A stretch of DNA of 64,000 nucleotides from Clostridia bacterium (GCA_017468385.1 JAFUIQ010000035.1:1-64000); one strand, 5' to 3'. Numbered from the stretch's first letter, positions 26,772 to 36,240 are shown. Translations and numbers: made by a program. Notes: a model not told the origin generated them from the letters alone.

Positions 26772-28091
26772 TCAGAACACGGGATAGCCGGCGTTTTCGT
26801 GGGCTTCGCGGAGGTCGTTGCACATGGCCACGATCTCGTCGGGGGACAGCTGTGCGCCCGTATGGGGATCCATCATGGCGGCCTGGTAGACGTATTCCAT
26901 CTTACCGGTACGGGCCGCTTCAATGGTGAGCAGCTGGGGATAGATATTGGAGGAGTTCATGGCCGCCAGCTGGAGGGGCAGATCGCCCACATAGGTGGGG
27001 GTAATGCCGTTTTTGTCCACCAGGCAGGGCACCTCCACGCAAGCCTGGGGGGGCAGATTGGAAATGCATCCGTGGTTGATCACGTTGCCGCCGATCTTGA
27101 TGGGCTTGCCGGTGGTTATGGCTTCCATGATGTGGGACGCGTATTCGGCGGAGCGCTTATGCTGCACATCGCCGCCGTTCAGCAATTCTTCCTTCTGCTT
27201 CTGCCAGCGGGCAATCTGGTTCACGCAGCGGCGGGGATATTCATCCAGGGGAATATTGAATTTCTCAATCAGATCCTCCCGGCCGGCCTTGATGTAAAAG
27301 GCGTTGTATTCCGCGTTATGCTCGCTGCTTTCCGTGCAGTAGTAGCCCAGCTTGTCGATGTAGTCGAAGCGGACCATATCGGAATGCTTTTCGGTGGCGT
27401 TCTTCTCCTTGGCCCGGCGGCGGATTTCAGGATACAGATCCCGGCCGTCCTTATCGACGATCTCAAGCAGCCAAGCCATGTGGTTGATGCCGGCGATTTT
27501 GGTACGGCATCCCTCCAGCTTGTCCTCCATACCCACGTGCTTCAGAAGGGATCTGGCGCACACCTGCACGCTGTGGCACAGACCGACGGTCTTCACGCCG
27601 GTGTATCGCTGCATATAGCCGGAGAGGATAGCCATGGGATTGGTGTAATTGAGCAGCCATGCGTCGGGGCAGACTTCCTCGATATCCCGGGCGAAATCCT
27701 TCATGACATGGATGGTGCGCAACCCGCGGAAGATGCCGCCGATGCCCAACGTGTCGGCGATGGTCTGGCGGAGGCCGTATTTTTTGGGAATTTCGAAATC
27801 GATGATGGTGCAGGGGTCATACAGTCCCACCTGGATGGCGTTGACCACGAAATCCGCGCCCCGGAGGGCTTCCTTGCGATTCTCCACGCCCAGATATTTC
27901 TTGACGGTGGCGCGGTTCTCGTTGATGCTCCGGTTCATGGCGGTGATCAGCAGATAGGATTCCTCCAGGCGCTGTCCGTCAATGTCATAAAGTGCTATTT
28001 CCACGTCGTGGAACTGATCGCACATCATGGTATCGCCCAGTACATTTTTGGAAAAGACGGTGCTTCCCGCGCCCATAAACGTAATTTTCAT
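26772..28091 (-). CDS. GH4 alpha-galactosidase/alpha-glucosidase (MelA-like)
   Basis: GH4 enzymes hydrolyse alpha-galactosides or alpha-glucosides through an NAD- and metal-dependent oxidation-elimination mechanism in the cytoplasm. The 439-residue protein has the NAD-binding FMGAGSTVF near residue 4, an NYTNPMAI motif near 148, the metal/substrate Cys-His motif GLCHSVQ near 170, and GINHMAW near 201. The CHS form is typical of the MelA/alpha-galactosidase branch, favoured also by the GH36 neighbour. AAAGGAT precedes the start. A long inverted repeat lies in the promoter region. Confidence 0.9.
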   Translation of the reverse strand: MKITFMGAGSTVFSKNVLGDTMMCDQFHDVEIALYDIDGQRLEESYLLITAMNRSINENRATVKKYLGVENRKEALRGADFVVNAIQVGLYDPCTIIDFEIPKKYGLRQTIADTLGIGGIFRGLRTIHVMKDFARDIEEVCPDAWLLNYTNPMAILSGYMQRYTGVKTVGLCHSVQVCARSLLKHVGMEDKLEGCRTKIAGINHMAWLLEIVDKDGRDLYPEIRRRAKEKNATEKHSDMVRFDYIDKLGYYCTESSEHNAEYNAFYIKAGREDLIEKFNIPLDEYPRRCVNQIARWQKQKEELLNGGDVQHKRSAEYASHIMEAITTGKPIKIGGNVINHGCISNLPPQACVEVPCLVDKNGITPTYVGDLPLQLAAMNSSNIYPQLLTIEAARTGKMEYVYQAAMMDPHTGAQLSPDEIVAMCNDLREAHENAGYPVF

Positions 28092-28142
28092 CGGGTATGT
28101 ATCCTTTCTGAAGTGGGATTTTTGTGGTGTCTCAACCTATAT

Positions 28143-28192
28143 TGTACACAGCACATTCGCATGCAAGTACAGATTTCCTCATGCTGTGTACA
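28143..28192 (-). promoter_or_regulatory. Operator-like inverted repeat upstream of GH4
   Basis: TGTACACAGCA (28143-28153) and TGCTGTGTACA (28182-28192) are perfect 11-bp inverted repeats with 28 nt between. The outer arm touches a minus-strand TATAAT at 28192-28197. Each arm contains the palindrome TGTACA, so two repressor or activator half-sites are likely. No candidate regulator gene is adjacent. Confidence 0.6.
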
Positions 28193-28276
28193 TTATACCA
28201 CAGATTGGAGAAAAATCTATTGCATAAGGTGACATAAACATGGTAAAATGTAACTATGGGGCACACTTTGTGGGAA

Positions 28277-28866
28277 AGATCAAAGGGGAGACCGCTTTTG
28301 GAAGATCAAAAGGGGGGATCGCTCCCCGCAGATCCCCCCCGAGTTGGAGATTCTCTCCAACTCGCATATCCACCCCATGGGTTCGGGGGGATCCCCGAAA
28401 CCCCGTGATCGACGGAAAGCAAAACAGGTGAGCCAGCATAGACGCCATCGTTTTTTGAACGCACTCCTGCGGAGTGCGAGGGTCAGCGGAGAATAAGGAC
28501 AGCGGAAGATGAATCTTTCACAAACAAACTTTTTTCTCCAGTTTCCGTCAGTCGAAGGAGGAAGTGTTGCTCCTAATTTTTCTTTAATGATGCCGCGGCT
28601 GCGGCATTTTTTAATCCCTGTAGGAGAAGCAGTTAAGTTTTAGGATAACGGAACTGCACGTTGAATTTAGTTGGCGAAAGATATACCTTCGTCTGTCATA
28701 CAATTTCGTCTATATACTGCGCATCGCAGATGCGCATTCAAAAACGTCGGCGTTTTTGATGTCGTCCCATTTAGATGAATATTGTTCTTGGGGGTCTCGG
28801 GGGAAACTCCCCTGAGCCCATGGGGGATCCCAAAGGGGGGATCTGCGGGGAGCGGTCCCCCTTTTT
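28277..28866 (+). repeat. R1 composite palindromic element, copy B
   Basis: It has the same orientation and order as copy A: terminal GGGGGGATC/GATCCCCCC hairpins at both ends in inverted orientation, the GAGTTGGAGA mini-hairpin (28341-28363), GCACTCC/GGAGTGC, the GCCGCGGC/GCGGC hairpin with TTTTTT near 28590-28613, and the GATAACGGAACTG and GATATACCTTCGTC core boxes. The GTAGGGGACG module of copies A and D is absent. An extra partial terminal unit precedes it at about 28277-28303. It fills most of the GH4-GH36 gap. Confidence 0.8.
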
Positions 28867-28881
28867 CTGTCCCAATCCTTT

Positions 28882-30600
28882 TTACCTCACTCGGCTCATA
28901 TACACATATCCGTTCACCGGCACGGGGATACGGGCGGGCTCGCCCAATACCACCTCATACGTGCCGCACTCCCGTCCCATACAGTCCTTCACAACGCAGG
29001 AATATTCTCCGCGGAACCGGGCATCCAGCCACACGGTTTTCTCCATGGTGGCGTTGACAAGGACGATCTCCTTCGTTGCCACGTCCAGATAGGCCACCCG
29101 TCCGCCGTAGACCGCACCCACCTGGGTATCCCCCAATCGGGCGGACACGTAGGTGTAGTTGGAGGCGAAGTTCTTATAGCTCATCTTTCCGTCCAGGATT
29201 ACCTCCCGGTAGCGATTCCAGAAGGACAGATACTCCTTTATCATGGCCTTATGCTCCTCGGGGATGCCACTCTCACGGACGGAGATCTGGGGCACGGAGA
29301 AAAGGACACTCGTCAACTGGAAAGCGGCGCTTTCCACGGATTCCCCGGGATGCCACATGGTCATATCGGAATGGACGGCGGTATTTCCGCTCATCTGACG
29401 GAGATGGAGTACATTCAGCCGGTTGCCAAAGCTGTCATTGGGGGTATCGCTGGATCGGAACATATTGCCGAAGGTACGCATCAGCGGGCCGATATAGGTC
29501 TGACGGAACTCGATAAGCACGTCGGGACGGACGGCACGGAGCGCCCGCAAAACGTCCTTCATCAGCCTATCCACCGCGTCGTAGACGGACACAAAATCCA
29601 TACCGTCCCGGACGATATCGCTCTGGGCGAAGCTGTCGATAAAGTCCAATTTAAGACCGTCGATGCCCCAATCTGTGAGAGCGGAGCGGTATTTTCCGAT
29701 GATGTACTCTCTGACTTCGGGATAGCGTGGATCCAGAATCCAGGTTCTGTGATTGCCGTAGGGCTGCAGCATTTTATCCTTGAACTGCTCGTAGCACATG
29801 GTATTTTCCCCCATGAAGGGAACGGTGTACCACAGCATGATCTTCATACCGATTTTGTGGACCTGATTCACAAACTCCCGCATATCGGGGAATTTTTCAG
29901 CCGAGGGAATCCAGTCGCCGCAGGTGCTGTACACGCCGCCCTTGACGGCGGTATGCCATCCGTCGTCCACGATGATGGTATCGCATCCCAAGGAGTGGAA
30001 GTATTGGCACTCACGGAGCAAAGCGTCGGGGGTAATGCCCTGGTGATAGGAATACCAGGTGGAGTACAGAGGCTTTCTTGCCGCCTCGGGCACGGGGGCG
30101 GGGGTATATCCGTCAAAGGTTTCCCACCATTTTGCCACGTCCTCAATACACTCGCTGAAGGGAAGTCTTCTCTCATCGATGCGGATGCGGGCGGAATACT
30201 CCGCAATATGGCAATCCACACGGATGAACACGCCGCAGGCCAGGCAGGCGCAGGATTCCCGCAGGCCCATCTGTATGCAGACGTTGTTTTTCGCGTCGGA
30301 GCAGGCCACGGTGATGCCGTTTGTATCGTCGTAGGCCACGTAGGAGCGCACGGGTGCGCTGCGCATGGCGTAGGATTCGGTTTTGTCCACGCCCCAGGTG
30401 GGGGTGACGCCCCGCACCGCGTAGGGAATGGGGCTCCAACTCAGGTGGGCCCCGATCAGGGGATAATTCCACTTGACGGCCAGGGTCAATTTTCCCGGAG
30501 CATCGATCGCTTGGGCGGTAAGATCGATATAGGTGATCTCTCCCTCTTTTTTAACGGTGTGGTTGATAGTAAAATTCTCGCTGCATTCCACGGTGTACAT
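28882..30600 (-). CDS. GH36-type alpha-galactosidase
   Basis: The 572-residue protein belongs to clan GH-D. It has an N-terminal beta-sandwich region, then a TIM barrel with IIVDDGWHT near residue 219, the nucleophile Asp in LKLDF near 323, and the acid/base Asp in RSSDTPND near 389. The beta-sandwich C-terminus is short. No signal peptide is present, so it acts on imported alpha-galactosides such as raffinose or melibiose. CAGGAG precedes the start. It is separated from the GH4 gene by repeat R1-B. The exact linkage preference is not readable. Confidence 0.9.
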   Translation of the reverse strand: MYTVECSENFTINHTVKKEGEITYIDLTAQAIDAPGKLTLAVKWNYPLIGAHLSWSPIPYAVRGVTPTWGVDKTESYAMRSAPVRSYVAYDDTNGITVACSDAKNNVCIQMGLRESCACLACGVFIRVDCHIAEYSARIRIDERRLPFSECIEDVAKWWETFDGYTPAPVPEAARKPLYSTWYSYHQGITPDALLRECQYFHSLGCDTIIVDDGWHTAVKGGVYSTCGDWIPSAEKFPDMREFVNQVHKIGMKIMLWYTVPFMGENTMCYEQFKDKMLQPYGNHRTWILDPRYPEVREYIIGKYRSALTDWGIDGLKLDFIDSFAQSDIVRDGMDFVSVYDAVDRLMKDVLRALRAVRPDVLIEFRQTYIGPLMRTFGNMFRSSDTPNDSFGNRLNVLHLRQMSGNTAVHSDMTMWHPGESVESAAFQLTSVLFSVPQISVRESGIPEEHKAMIKEYLSFWNRYREVILDGKMSYKNFASNYTYVSARLGDTQVGAVYGGRVAYLDVATKEIVLVNATMEKTVWLDARFRGEYSCVVKDCMGRECGTYEVVLGEPARIPVPVNGYVYMSRVR

Positions 30601-30685
30601 CGGTCGGCTTCTCCTGATTGATAAAATCTACCAACAATATAACACAGATTCCCCCGCGGCACAATAGGAAAAAAAGAATTTGAAA

Positions 30686-30712
30686 AAAAACCACCCGGAT
30701 GGGTGGTTTTTT
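30686..30712 (-). terminator. Terminator of the rpmH-jag operon
   Basis: CCACCC-ggat-GGGTGG is flanked by A and T runs, giving a bidirectional intrinsic terminator. On the minus strand it begins directly after the jag stop codon. Confidence 0.9.
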
Positions 30713-30714
30713 CA

Positions 30715-32277
30715 TCAGAATTCTCTCAGATTCTCCTCGCCTTCGTCCACACCGATGGATCCGAAGGTACGGGTGGAATCCTCACTCAAATCGATGCGGA
30801 TATCGTCGATGGATTTGGCTCGGACAGGCTTCTGTGCGGTCTCACGCTCGGCACGGTACTCGGCCAGATCCTTTTCTCTTGCCTCGATTTCCTCGCGGGA
30901 CAATTTCGGCAGCTGGTGGCGGCTGTTCTTGGCCGATCCGTTATCCCGTGCGCCCTTCTTCTTATCCCGGGATTTGCGGGAATTGCTTACCTTATCGGGG
31001 CCTTCGTAGGTGATGACGATCTTACGGTTCTCATCGCTTCCCACGGAGTGGGTGGACACGTTCTCCATGCCCTGCACCTCGGAGTGGATAATCCGTCTCT
31101 CGTAGGGATTCATGGGCTCCAGAACGAAGTTCCGCTTGTACTTGATGGCCTTGGCGCACATGCGGCGGGCCAGGGTACGGAGGGTCTCCTCCCGCTTGGC
31201 GCGGTAATTCTCGATATCCACCACGATCTTGACGAATTCCTTCTTACCGTTTCCGCTGTTGCGGCTGGCGCAGAGGTTGGCCAGGTACTGGATAGCATCC
31301 AGCGTATCGCCGTGGTGGCCGATCAGGATGCCGGTATCATCGCCGTCGATGACGATCTTGGCGTAGACCATGCCCTCGGGCACCACCATATCGGCGGGGG
31401 CTTCCTCCGCATGGGCGGTGGCGGACAGATCCATATTCTTGAGCAGGGTGTTCGCGAAGTTCAGCGCGTAATCCATCTCCTCGGGGGTGACGAATTCCAC
31501 GTGGGGCTTCTCCTCACGGATCGGCTTTTCGGCCTTCTTCTCCTCTTTCACGGGAGCGGCCTTCTTCTCCGGGGCGGGCTTTTCCTTCTTCTTTTCCACG
31601 TGAACGGGAGTCACCGTTACCTGGGGCACATTGGCCGGGGTTTGGGGCGCCTTGATGCCCATCACGGCGGAGAGCAGATCCTGCTTCTTTTCCTCGCCGG
31701 GGCGCTGTGCCTGGGCGGGACGCTCTTTCTTCTGGAGATTCTTATTGGCATTCTGCTTGGTCTGGTTCTTATTCACCGGACGGCGCAGAGCTGCGGGCAG
31801 ATCGTTTTCGTTTACGGCGGGTTTTTCTTCCTTCACCGCAGGGGCCGGCTTCTCCTGCTTGGGCTGGGGATTGGCCTTGGGTGCGGGGGTATTCTGAGGC
31901 TTTGCCTGCTCTTTCTTCTGGGGATTCTTATTCTGGTTCGGATTCTGGGGCTTGTTGTTTCCCCCGTTGGGCTTTCTTTCCTCACGGCGGGGCTGGGGCT
32001 TATTCTGCTTGGGTGTTTTTTCCTCCTCACCGTCCCGGTCGGTAGCCACCTTCATATTGCGGATGGAGGACACCAGATCGGACAGATCCACGTCAGGCAG
32101 TGCCTTGGTGATGGTCACCTTCACCTTTGCGGGGGTAGCGCCGAATCCAAGGAATCCCTTCTTCGGCATTTCCAGAATCTCAAAGGCCAATTCGTTCTCG
32201 GAGGATCCATACTGACGGCGCGCCTGCGCCATGGCCTCGTCCACGGTTTTGGCCGTAACAATTACTTCGTTTTTCAT
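30715..32277 (-). CDS. jag: Jag/KhpB RNA-binding protein (SpoIIIJ-associated)
   Basis: Jag (KhpB) is an RNA-binding protein encoded next to yidC in Firmicutes and linked to cell-elongation control. The 520-residue protein has a Jag_N domain (residues 1-55, with KKGFLGFG), a KH domain (ILIGHHGDTLDAIQYL near 324), and an R3H domain (NPYERRIIH near 403). Between Jag_N and KH lies an unusually long Lys/Pro/Gln/Glu-rich linker (about 80-270), and a charged tail follows R3H. These make it about twice the usual length. It lies 14 bases downstream of yidC in the rpmH operon. Confidence 0.93.
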   Translation of the reverse strand: MKNEVIVTAKTVDEAMAQARRQYGSSENELAFEILEMPKKGFLGFGATPAKVKVTITKALPDVDLSDLVSSIRNMKVATDRDGEEEKTPKQNKPQPRREERKPNGGNNKPQNPNQNKNPQKKEQAKPQNTPAPKANPQPKQEKPAPAVKEEKPAVNENDLPAALRRPVNKNQTKQNANKNLQKKERPAQAQRPGEEKKQDLLSAVMGIKAPQTPANVPQVTVTPVHVEKKKEKPAPEKKAAPVKEEKKAEKPIREEKPHVEFVTPEEMDYALNFANTLLKNMDLSATAHAEEAPADMVVPEGMVYAKIVIDGDDTGILIGHHGDTLDAIQYLANLCASRNSGNGKKEFVKIVVDIENYRAKREETLRTLARRMCAKAIKYKRNFVLEPMNPYERRIIHSEVQGMENVSTHSVGSDENRKIVITYEGPDKVSNSRKSRDKKKGARDNGSAKNSRHQLPKLSREEIEAREKDLAEYRAERETAQKPVRAKSIDDIRIDLSEDSTRTFGSIGVDEGEENLREF

Positions 32278-32291
32278 AGTTATCCCGTCAC

Positions 32292-33485
32292 TTATTTCTT
32301 ATAATTTTTTCCGGTCTTCGGATACTTGGGGCCGGAGGTGGGGGTTACTTTCTTTTCGTACTTTACCTTATCGTCTTCCTTCAGGATAGGGGCCTCGTCC
32401 TTCTTCTCCTCTTTCACGGGAGCGGGCGTGACGGCCTCTTCCTCCTTCACAGGCTCGGAGGCTTTTTCCTCCTCCGCCTTGGCTTTCTCCCAGGCGGCTT
32501 CCAGCTTGGCCTGATACTCCTCGTCATCGATATGATGGAGGGATTTCGGGGGCACCTTGCTGATTTCCCGACGGGGTTTGGCGGGAACCTTCATTTCCTT
32601 CTCCGCCCGTTTGTAATCCTCCTCCGTAAAGCGGGGGGCGGGGATCACATTGGCCAGGATGATCTGCTGGATGCAGGAGATGATGTTGCGGAAGATCCAG
32701 TACAGGCCGATGGCGGCGGGAACGCTGAAGGCGATCCACACAGAGAGCAGGGGCATGGACCAGTTCATGATTTTCATGGAAGGGCTCTTCTGCGCCTCGA
32801 TGGTCTCGGGGGACTGGTAGGTGAACATACGGGTGATCTTCTGGGTCAGGAGCATGAACACAAAGGTCAGGATAGGCACCAACATCAGCCAGTCGAAGGG
32901 CTGGAAGGTGAAGGTGGGGATCTGGGACAAATCGGTGCCGATAAAGGTCATATCGGGCAGGGTCTTGTCCGCGAGATCCGCGAATTTCTCCACATAATAG
33001 GGCAAATCCTCACGGACGTGATTCAGAATATCGATATACAGTCCGCGGGGATTGAGGACGATACCCAGATCGTCCGTCATGTGGGTCTGGATCTGGTTGA
33101 TGGTATCCATGGAGATACCGGTGATATAACGCAGGGGGTTCATAACCACGTTATAGAGCGCCAACAGGATAGGCATCTGGATCAAGAGGGGCAGACAGCC
33201 GCCGAAGGGGCTGAATTTCTCTTTCTGATACATCTCCTGGATTTCCTGCTGCATTTTCTGCTGGGTTTGTGCGTCATTGCGGCCGGCGTATTTTTTACGG
33301 ATAGCCGCGGTTTTGGGTGCCAGCTTTGCCTGCTGCACGCTGTTCTTCTGCTGTTTGATGCTGAAGGGCAGAAGAATAATCTGCATGACGAGGGCAAACA
33401 AAAGGAGCGCTACGAAGTAGTTATTCACCAGGGAATAACATACTTTGATAATCCATCCCAGGGGGATAGCGATGATATCAAGCAT
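32292..33485 (-). CDS. yidC: YidC/Oxa1 family membrane insertase
   Basis: YidC inserts proteins into the membrane with or without Sec. The 397-residue protein has the core Oxa1 fold with five membrane segments (about 7-30, 92-112, 199-216, 245-265 and nearby), the conserved GGCLPLLIQMPIL motif near residue 95, and the cytoplasmic coiled coil between helices 1 and 2. It lacks the Gram-negative P1 domain and also a clear lipoprotein lipobox, unlike Bacillus SpoIIIJ. The C-terminal 110 residues are a Glu/Lys-rich cytoplasmic tail. It is followed by jag as usual. Confidence 0.95.
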   Translation of the reverse strand: MLDIIAIPLGWIIKVCYSLVNNYFVALLLFALVMQIILLPFSIKQQKNSVQQAKLAPKTAAIRKKYAGRNDAQTQQKMQQEIQEMYQKEKFSPFGGCLPLLIQMPILLALYNVVMNPLRYITGISMDTINQIQTHMTDDLGIVLNPRGLYIDILNHVREDLPYYVEKFADLADKTLPDMTFIGTDLSQIPTFTFQPFDWLMLVPILTFVFMLLTQKITRMFTYQSPETIEAQKSPSMKIMNWSMPLLSVWIAFSVPAAIGLYWIFRNIISCIQQIILANVIPAPRFTEEDYKRAEKEMKVPAKPRREISKVPPKSLHHIDDEEYQAKLEAAWEKAKAEEEKASEPVKEEEAVTPAPVKEEKKDEAPILKEDDKVKYEKKVTPTSGPKYPKTGKNYKK

Positions 33486-33557
33486 AATTCGTTCCGGTTA
33501 TGCGGTCCCGGGGGGATCGCAATACTTTCCTTAAATTTTGCGCGGGGGGATTCTCTC

Positions 33558-33857
33558 TCATTTTTTCCGATCCTTTAAAGGATCGATCTTTTTGTAATTC
33601 CGTCTCGGCACGGGATCGTGGCCGCAGCCCCCGAAGGGATTGCACCGAAGGATTCGCCACAGCGCCAAAGCGGAGCCGCGAAAAACGCCCCATTCACTCA
33701 ACGCGTCCAGCGCGTACTGGGAGCAGGATGGGGTAAATCGGCAGCACCGTGGTTTTATGGGAGAGATGAATTTCCGATACATCCGTATCGGGGCTGAGAG
33801 GAGGGATACCGCGGCGGCGGATACGCCCCGGACGATTTTACGAAAAAAATCAGTCAT
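33558..33857 (-). CDS. yidD: YidD membrane-protein insertion efficiency factor
   Basis: The 99-residue protein has the family core FISPIKPRCCRFTPSCSQYA and NPFGGCGHDPVP, with the conserved cysteines, and an amphipathic N-terminus. YidD assists YidC-dependent insertion at the inner leaflet. It overlaps the end of rnpA by 8 bases and is 72 bases upstream of yidC, matching the conserved rpmH-rnpA-yidD-yidC order. Confidence 0.95.
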   Translation of the reverse strand: MTDFFRKIVRGVSAAAVSLLSAPIRMYRKFISPIKPRCCRFTPSCSQYALDALSEWGVFRGSALALWRILRCNPFGGCGHDPVPRRNYKKIDPLKDRKK

Positions 33858-34254
33858 GGCGCGGTGTCTCGCTCTCGGCTTGTACGATCATGGAAAGCCG
33901 CATCAAGGCAGACTGCAAGTCACGTTTTACGTCCTGCATTTTACATACTGTGGCTTTTTCCCGTGCGGCTATGACGATAAGGTGACCGGTTTTGAGGGTA
34001 TACTCCGTCTGCAAAAGACGAAGTGCCTCACGGATCACTCTTTTCGCACGGTTTCTCGCAACAGCGCCTCCGATCTTCTTTGAGGCTGTGATACCGATGC
34101 GGTTGATATACTGTTTGTCGGGGCGGCGGCGCATATATCGCTTGGCCTGACGGTCCTTCAGCACGTATACCGTACAGGTTTTGGACGGTGCCCGCTTTCC
34201 GCCGGTGTAGGCTTTGACAAACAAATGGTTTTCTCGGATCGCGGTAAATTTCAT
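33850..34254 (-). CDS. rnpA: Ribonuclease P protein component
   Basis: RnpA is the protein subunit of RNase P, which matures tRNA 5' ends together with the rnpB RNA. The 134-residue protein shows the RNR motif region AVARNRAKRVIREALR near residue 64 and a basic beta core (NRIGITASKKIG). GAAGGGA precedes the start. It follows rpmH by 137 bases. Confidence 0.94.
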   Translation of the reverse strand: MKFTAIRENHLFVKAYTGGKRAPSKTCTVYVLKDRQAKRYMRRRPDKQYINRIGITASKKIGGAVARNRAKRVIREALRLLQTEYTLKTGHLIVIAAREKATVCKMQDVKRDLQSALMRLSMIVQAESETPRHD

Positions 34255-34391
34255 AGGTTTTTCCCTTCGTTTGACGAATGGGGATCGCCGGACAAAAATA
34301 CGAAGAAACCTCCGATCGCAGCGGACATACTTGCCCGATTACATCGGAGGTTACGAATTCATATTCTCGTCCTGCACGCGTTCGGTCGGAA

Positions 34392-34526
34392 TCAGTGAGT
34401 CAGACGCGCGCGGCCCTTGGCGCGACGTCTCTTCAGTACTTTTCTGCCGTCGGCGGTCTTCATTCTTTTACGGAAGCCGTGTTCTTTGCTTCTCTGTCTC
34501 TTCTTCGGCTGGTAGGTTCTCAGCAT
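34392..34526 (-). CDS. rpmH: 50S ribosomal protein L34
   Basis: The 44-residue protein reads [18 protein letters not shown] at its start and continues with the basic [11 protein letters not shown] tail, the whole of L34, ending in Thr-His. AAGGAGG lies just upstream, and a perfect vegetative promoter precedes it. It heads the rpmH-rnpA-yidD-yidC-jag operon. Confidence 0.96.
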   Translation of the reverse strand: MLRTYQPKKRQRSKEHGFRKRMKTADGRKVLKRRRAKGRARLTH

Positions 34527-34578
34527 TTTTACACCCTCCTTACTCGATTATGAGGAATTTGTCCGCATAGCACGTATT

Positions 34579-34608
34579 ATTATAATCGATATAGGATGCC
34601 ATTGTCAA
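34579..34608 (-). promoter_or_regulatory. rpmH operon promoter
   Basis: On the minus strand TTGACA (34608-34603) and TATAAT (34584-34579) are consensus hexamers with an 18-nt spacer, about 52 bases before the rpmH start. Confidence 0.85.
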
Positions 34609-34773
34609 GGGATTTTTCAAATTTTCTCACAGGATTTTTCACAAAAAAGGCAGATTTGCAGGGATTTTTCGGGTTATAGGGGATGGAGAATTGGTTTTTG
34701 AGATGCAAAAGGGGAGAGGTTGCTCCCCAAAAGGATCTTCCTACAAGTTGAAATTATAGATACCTATGGAGGA

Positions 34774-35386
34774 GTCAAAGGGGAGACCGCTCCGCAGGTC
34801 TCCCCTTTACATCCCCTCATGGGCTCGGGGCGGTCCCCGAGACCCCCGGAACGGAGTAAATCGATAGGATGAAGATATCAAAAACGCGCCACGAGGAAAA
34901 TGCGCTCTGCGGAGCGCAGTGGATAGACGAAATTATAAGACAAACGAAGGTATATCTATCTTCAACTAACTTTCACGAACAGTGCCGTTATCCTAACAAT
35001 TAACCGCTTCTCCTACCCAACATAAAAAAATGCCGCCGAGGCGGCATCATGGAGTTTAGTTAGGAGTAACACTCACCCCTTCGACTGACGGAAGTTAGCG
35101 AGAAAATTAGTTTATGAAAAAACGCATCTTTTGCTATCCTCATTCCCCACTATCCCTCGCACTCCGCAGGAGTGCGTTCATAAACGATCGCGTCTATGTT
35201 GGCTTACCCGTTTCGCTTTCCGTCGATCTGGGGGTCTCGGGGACCACCCCGAGCCCATGAGGGGATGTAAAGGGGAGACCTACGGAGCGGTCTCCCCTTT
35301 GATTCTTTTACGGAGTGGATTCCCCTTTGATTCTTTTACGGAACGATCCCCCCTTTTGTCTTCCGGAACGATCTCCCCTTTGTTCT
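34774..35386 (-). repeat. R1 composite palindromic element, copy C
   Basis: This is the cleanest copy, inverted relative to A and B. Its ends (34774-34848 and about 35230-35304) are about 75-bp inverted repeats that differ at about three positions. Each end contains an AAAGGGGAGACC-hairpin and a GGTCTCGGGG/CCCCGAG hairpin. Between them are GCGCTCTGCGGAGCGC, the boxes GAAGGTATATCTATC and GTTATCCTAA, the GCCGCC/GGCGGC hairpin (35031-35048), CGACTGACGG, and GCACTCC/GGAGTGC. Past the right end the unit ACGGA-N-CCCCTTTGATTCTTTT repeats in tandem to about 35386. A degenerate extra unit is at 34693-34760. It occupies most of the rpmH-DUF975 gap. Confidence 0.85.
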
Positions 35387-35422
35387 GTCTCGAAAAGTCC
35401 GGATGAATTTTTGTAGTAATAT

Positions 35423-35451
35423 TTGATTCTCATTCGTTTATATGATATACT
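35423..35451 (+). promoter_or_regulatory. Promoter of the DUF975 gene
   Basis: TTGATT (35423-35428) and TATACT (35446-35451) are 17 nt apart, about 35 bases before the start codon. Confidence 0.75.
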
Positions 35452-35486
35452 GTATTCGACCCAATTTTACATAAAGGAGACATCGT

Positions 35487-36224
35487 ATGAAAAAAGCAAA
35501 AGATTTTCGAGCCGCCGCCCGACGTGCCCTCATGGGAAACTGGGGCATCGCCGTTCTGGCCGGACTGATTGCGTCCCTTCTGGGGGGAAGCGGCATCACT
35601 TACGGCAGCGGCTTCAGGATCGATTTGTCCGAGGAGGAAATATCTCAGAACGGCAATATCGATCCCGAAACTGCAAAAATTCTGATGGGTACTCTTGCCG
35701 TTATCTTTTCCATTGCGTTTGTGATCGGTATCGTACTGTTCCTTATCGGCAGCATCATTGAGGTGGGTTACAACCGTTTCAATCTGAACCTGATCGACGG
35801 GGAAGAACTGAAGATTTCTCAAGTGGTATCCTTCTTCTCCCACTGGACCAAGGCCATCGCTGTTTCCTTCCTTCGCTGGCTGTACACCTTTTTGTGGACC
35901 CTTCTGTTCATCATCCCCGGCATTATTGCATCCTACAGCTACTCCATGGCCACCTTCATACTGGCCGAAAATCCCGATATGCCGGCAAAAGAGGCGCTCC
36001 GTCTCTCCAAGGAAATGATGCAGGGCAACAAGTGGCGTCTGTTCTGCCTGTCCTTCAGCTTTATCGGATGGGCGTTCCTCTGCATCTTCACTCTCGGTAT
36101 CGGCTATCTGTGGCTGATGCCCTATGAGAAGGCCGCCGTTGCCGATTTCTATCGGGAGATATCCGGCACCCGCAAGTCGGCGGAAATCCCCGCCGAGCCC
36201 GCACCGGAAGCACCGGCAGCATAA
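35487..36224 (+). CDS. DUF975 family membrane protein
   Basis: The 245-residue protein has four to five membrane segments (about residues 19-37, 68-96, 130-155 and 188-212) and family-like motifs: FRAAARRALMGNW at the start, IIEVGYNRFNLNL, and FIIPGIIASYSYSMA. DUF975 proteins are common in Clostridia and have no defined role. AAGGAG precedes the start. It is monocistronic, sitting between rpmH and dnaA, an unusual position, and is followed by two terminators. Confidence 0.85.
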   Translation: MKKAKDFRAAARRALMGNWGIAVLAGLIASLLGGSGITYGSGFRIDLSEEEISQNGNIDPETAKILMGTLAVIFSIAFVIGIVLFLIGSIIEVGYNRFNLNLIDGEELKISQVVSFFSHWTKAIAVSFLRWLYTFLWTLLFIIPGIIASYSYSMATFILAENPDMPAKEALRLSKEMMQGNKWRLFCLSFSFIGWAFLCIFTLGIGYLWLMPYEKAAVADFYREISGTRKSAEIPAEPAPEAPAA

Positions 36225-36240
36225 TAGAATCCAAATGAAA

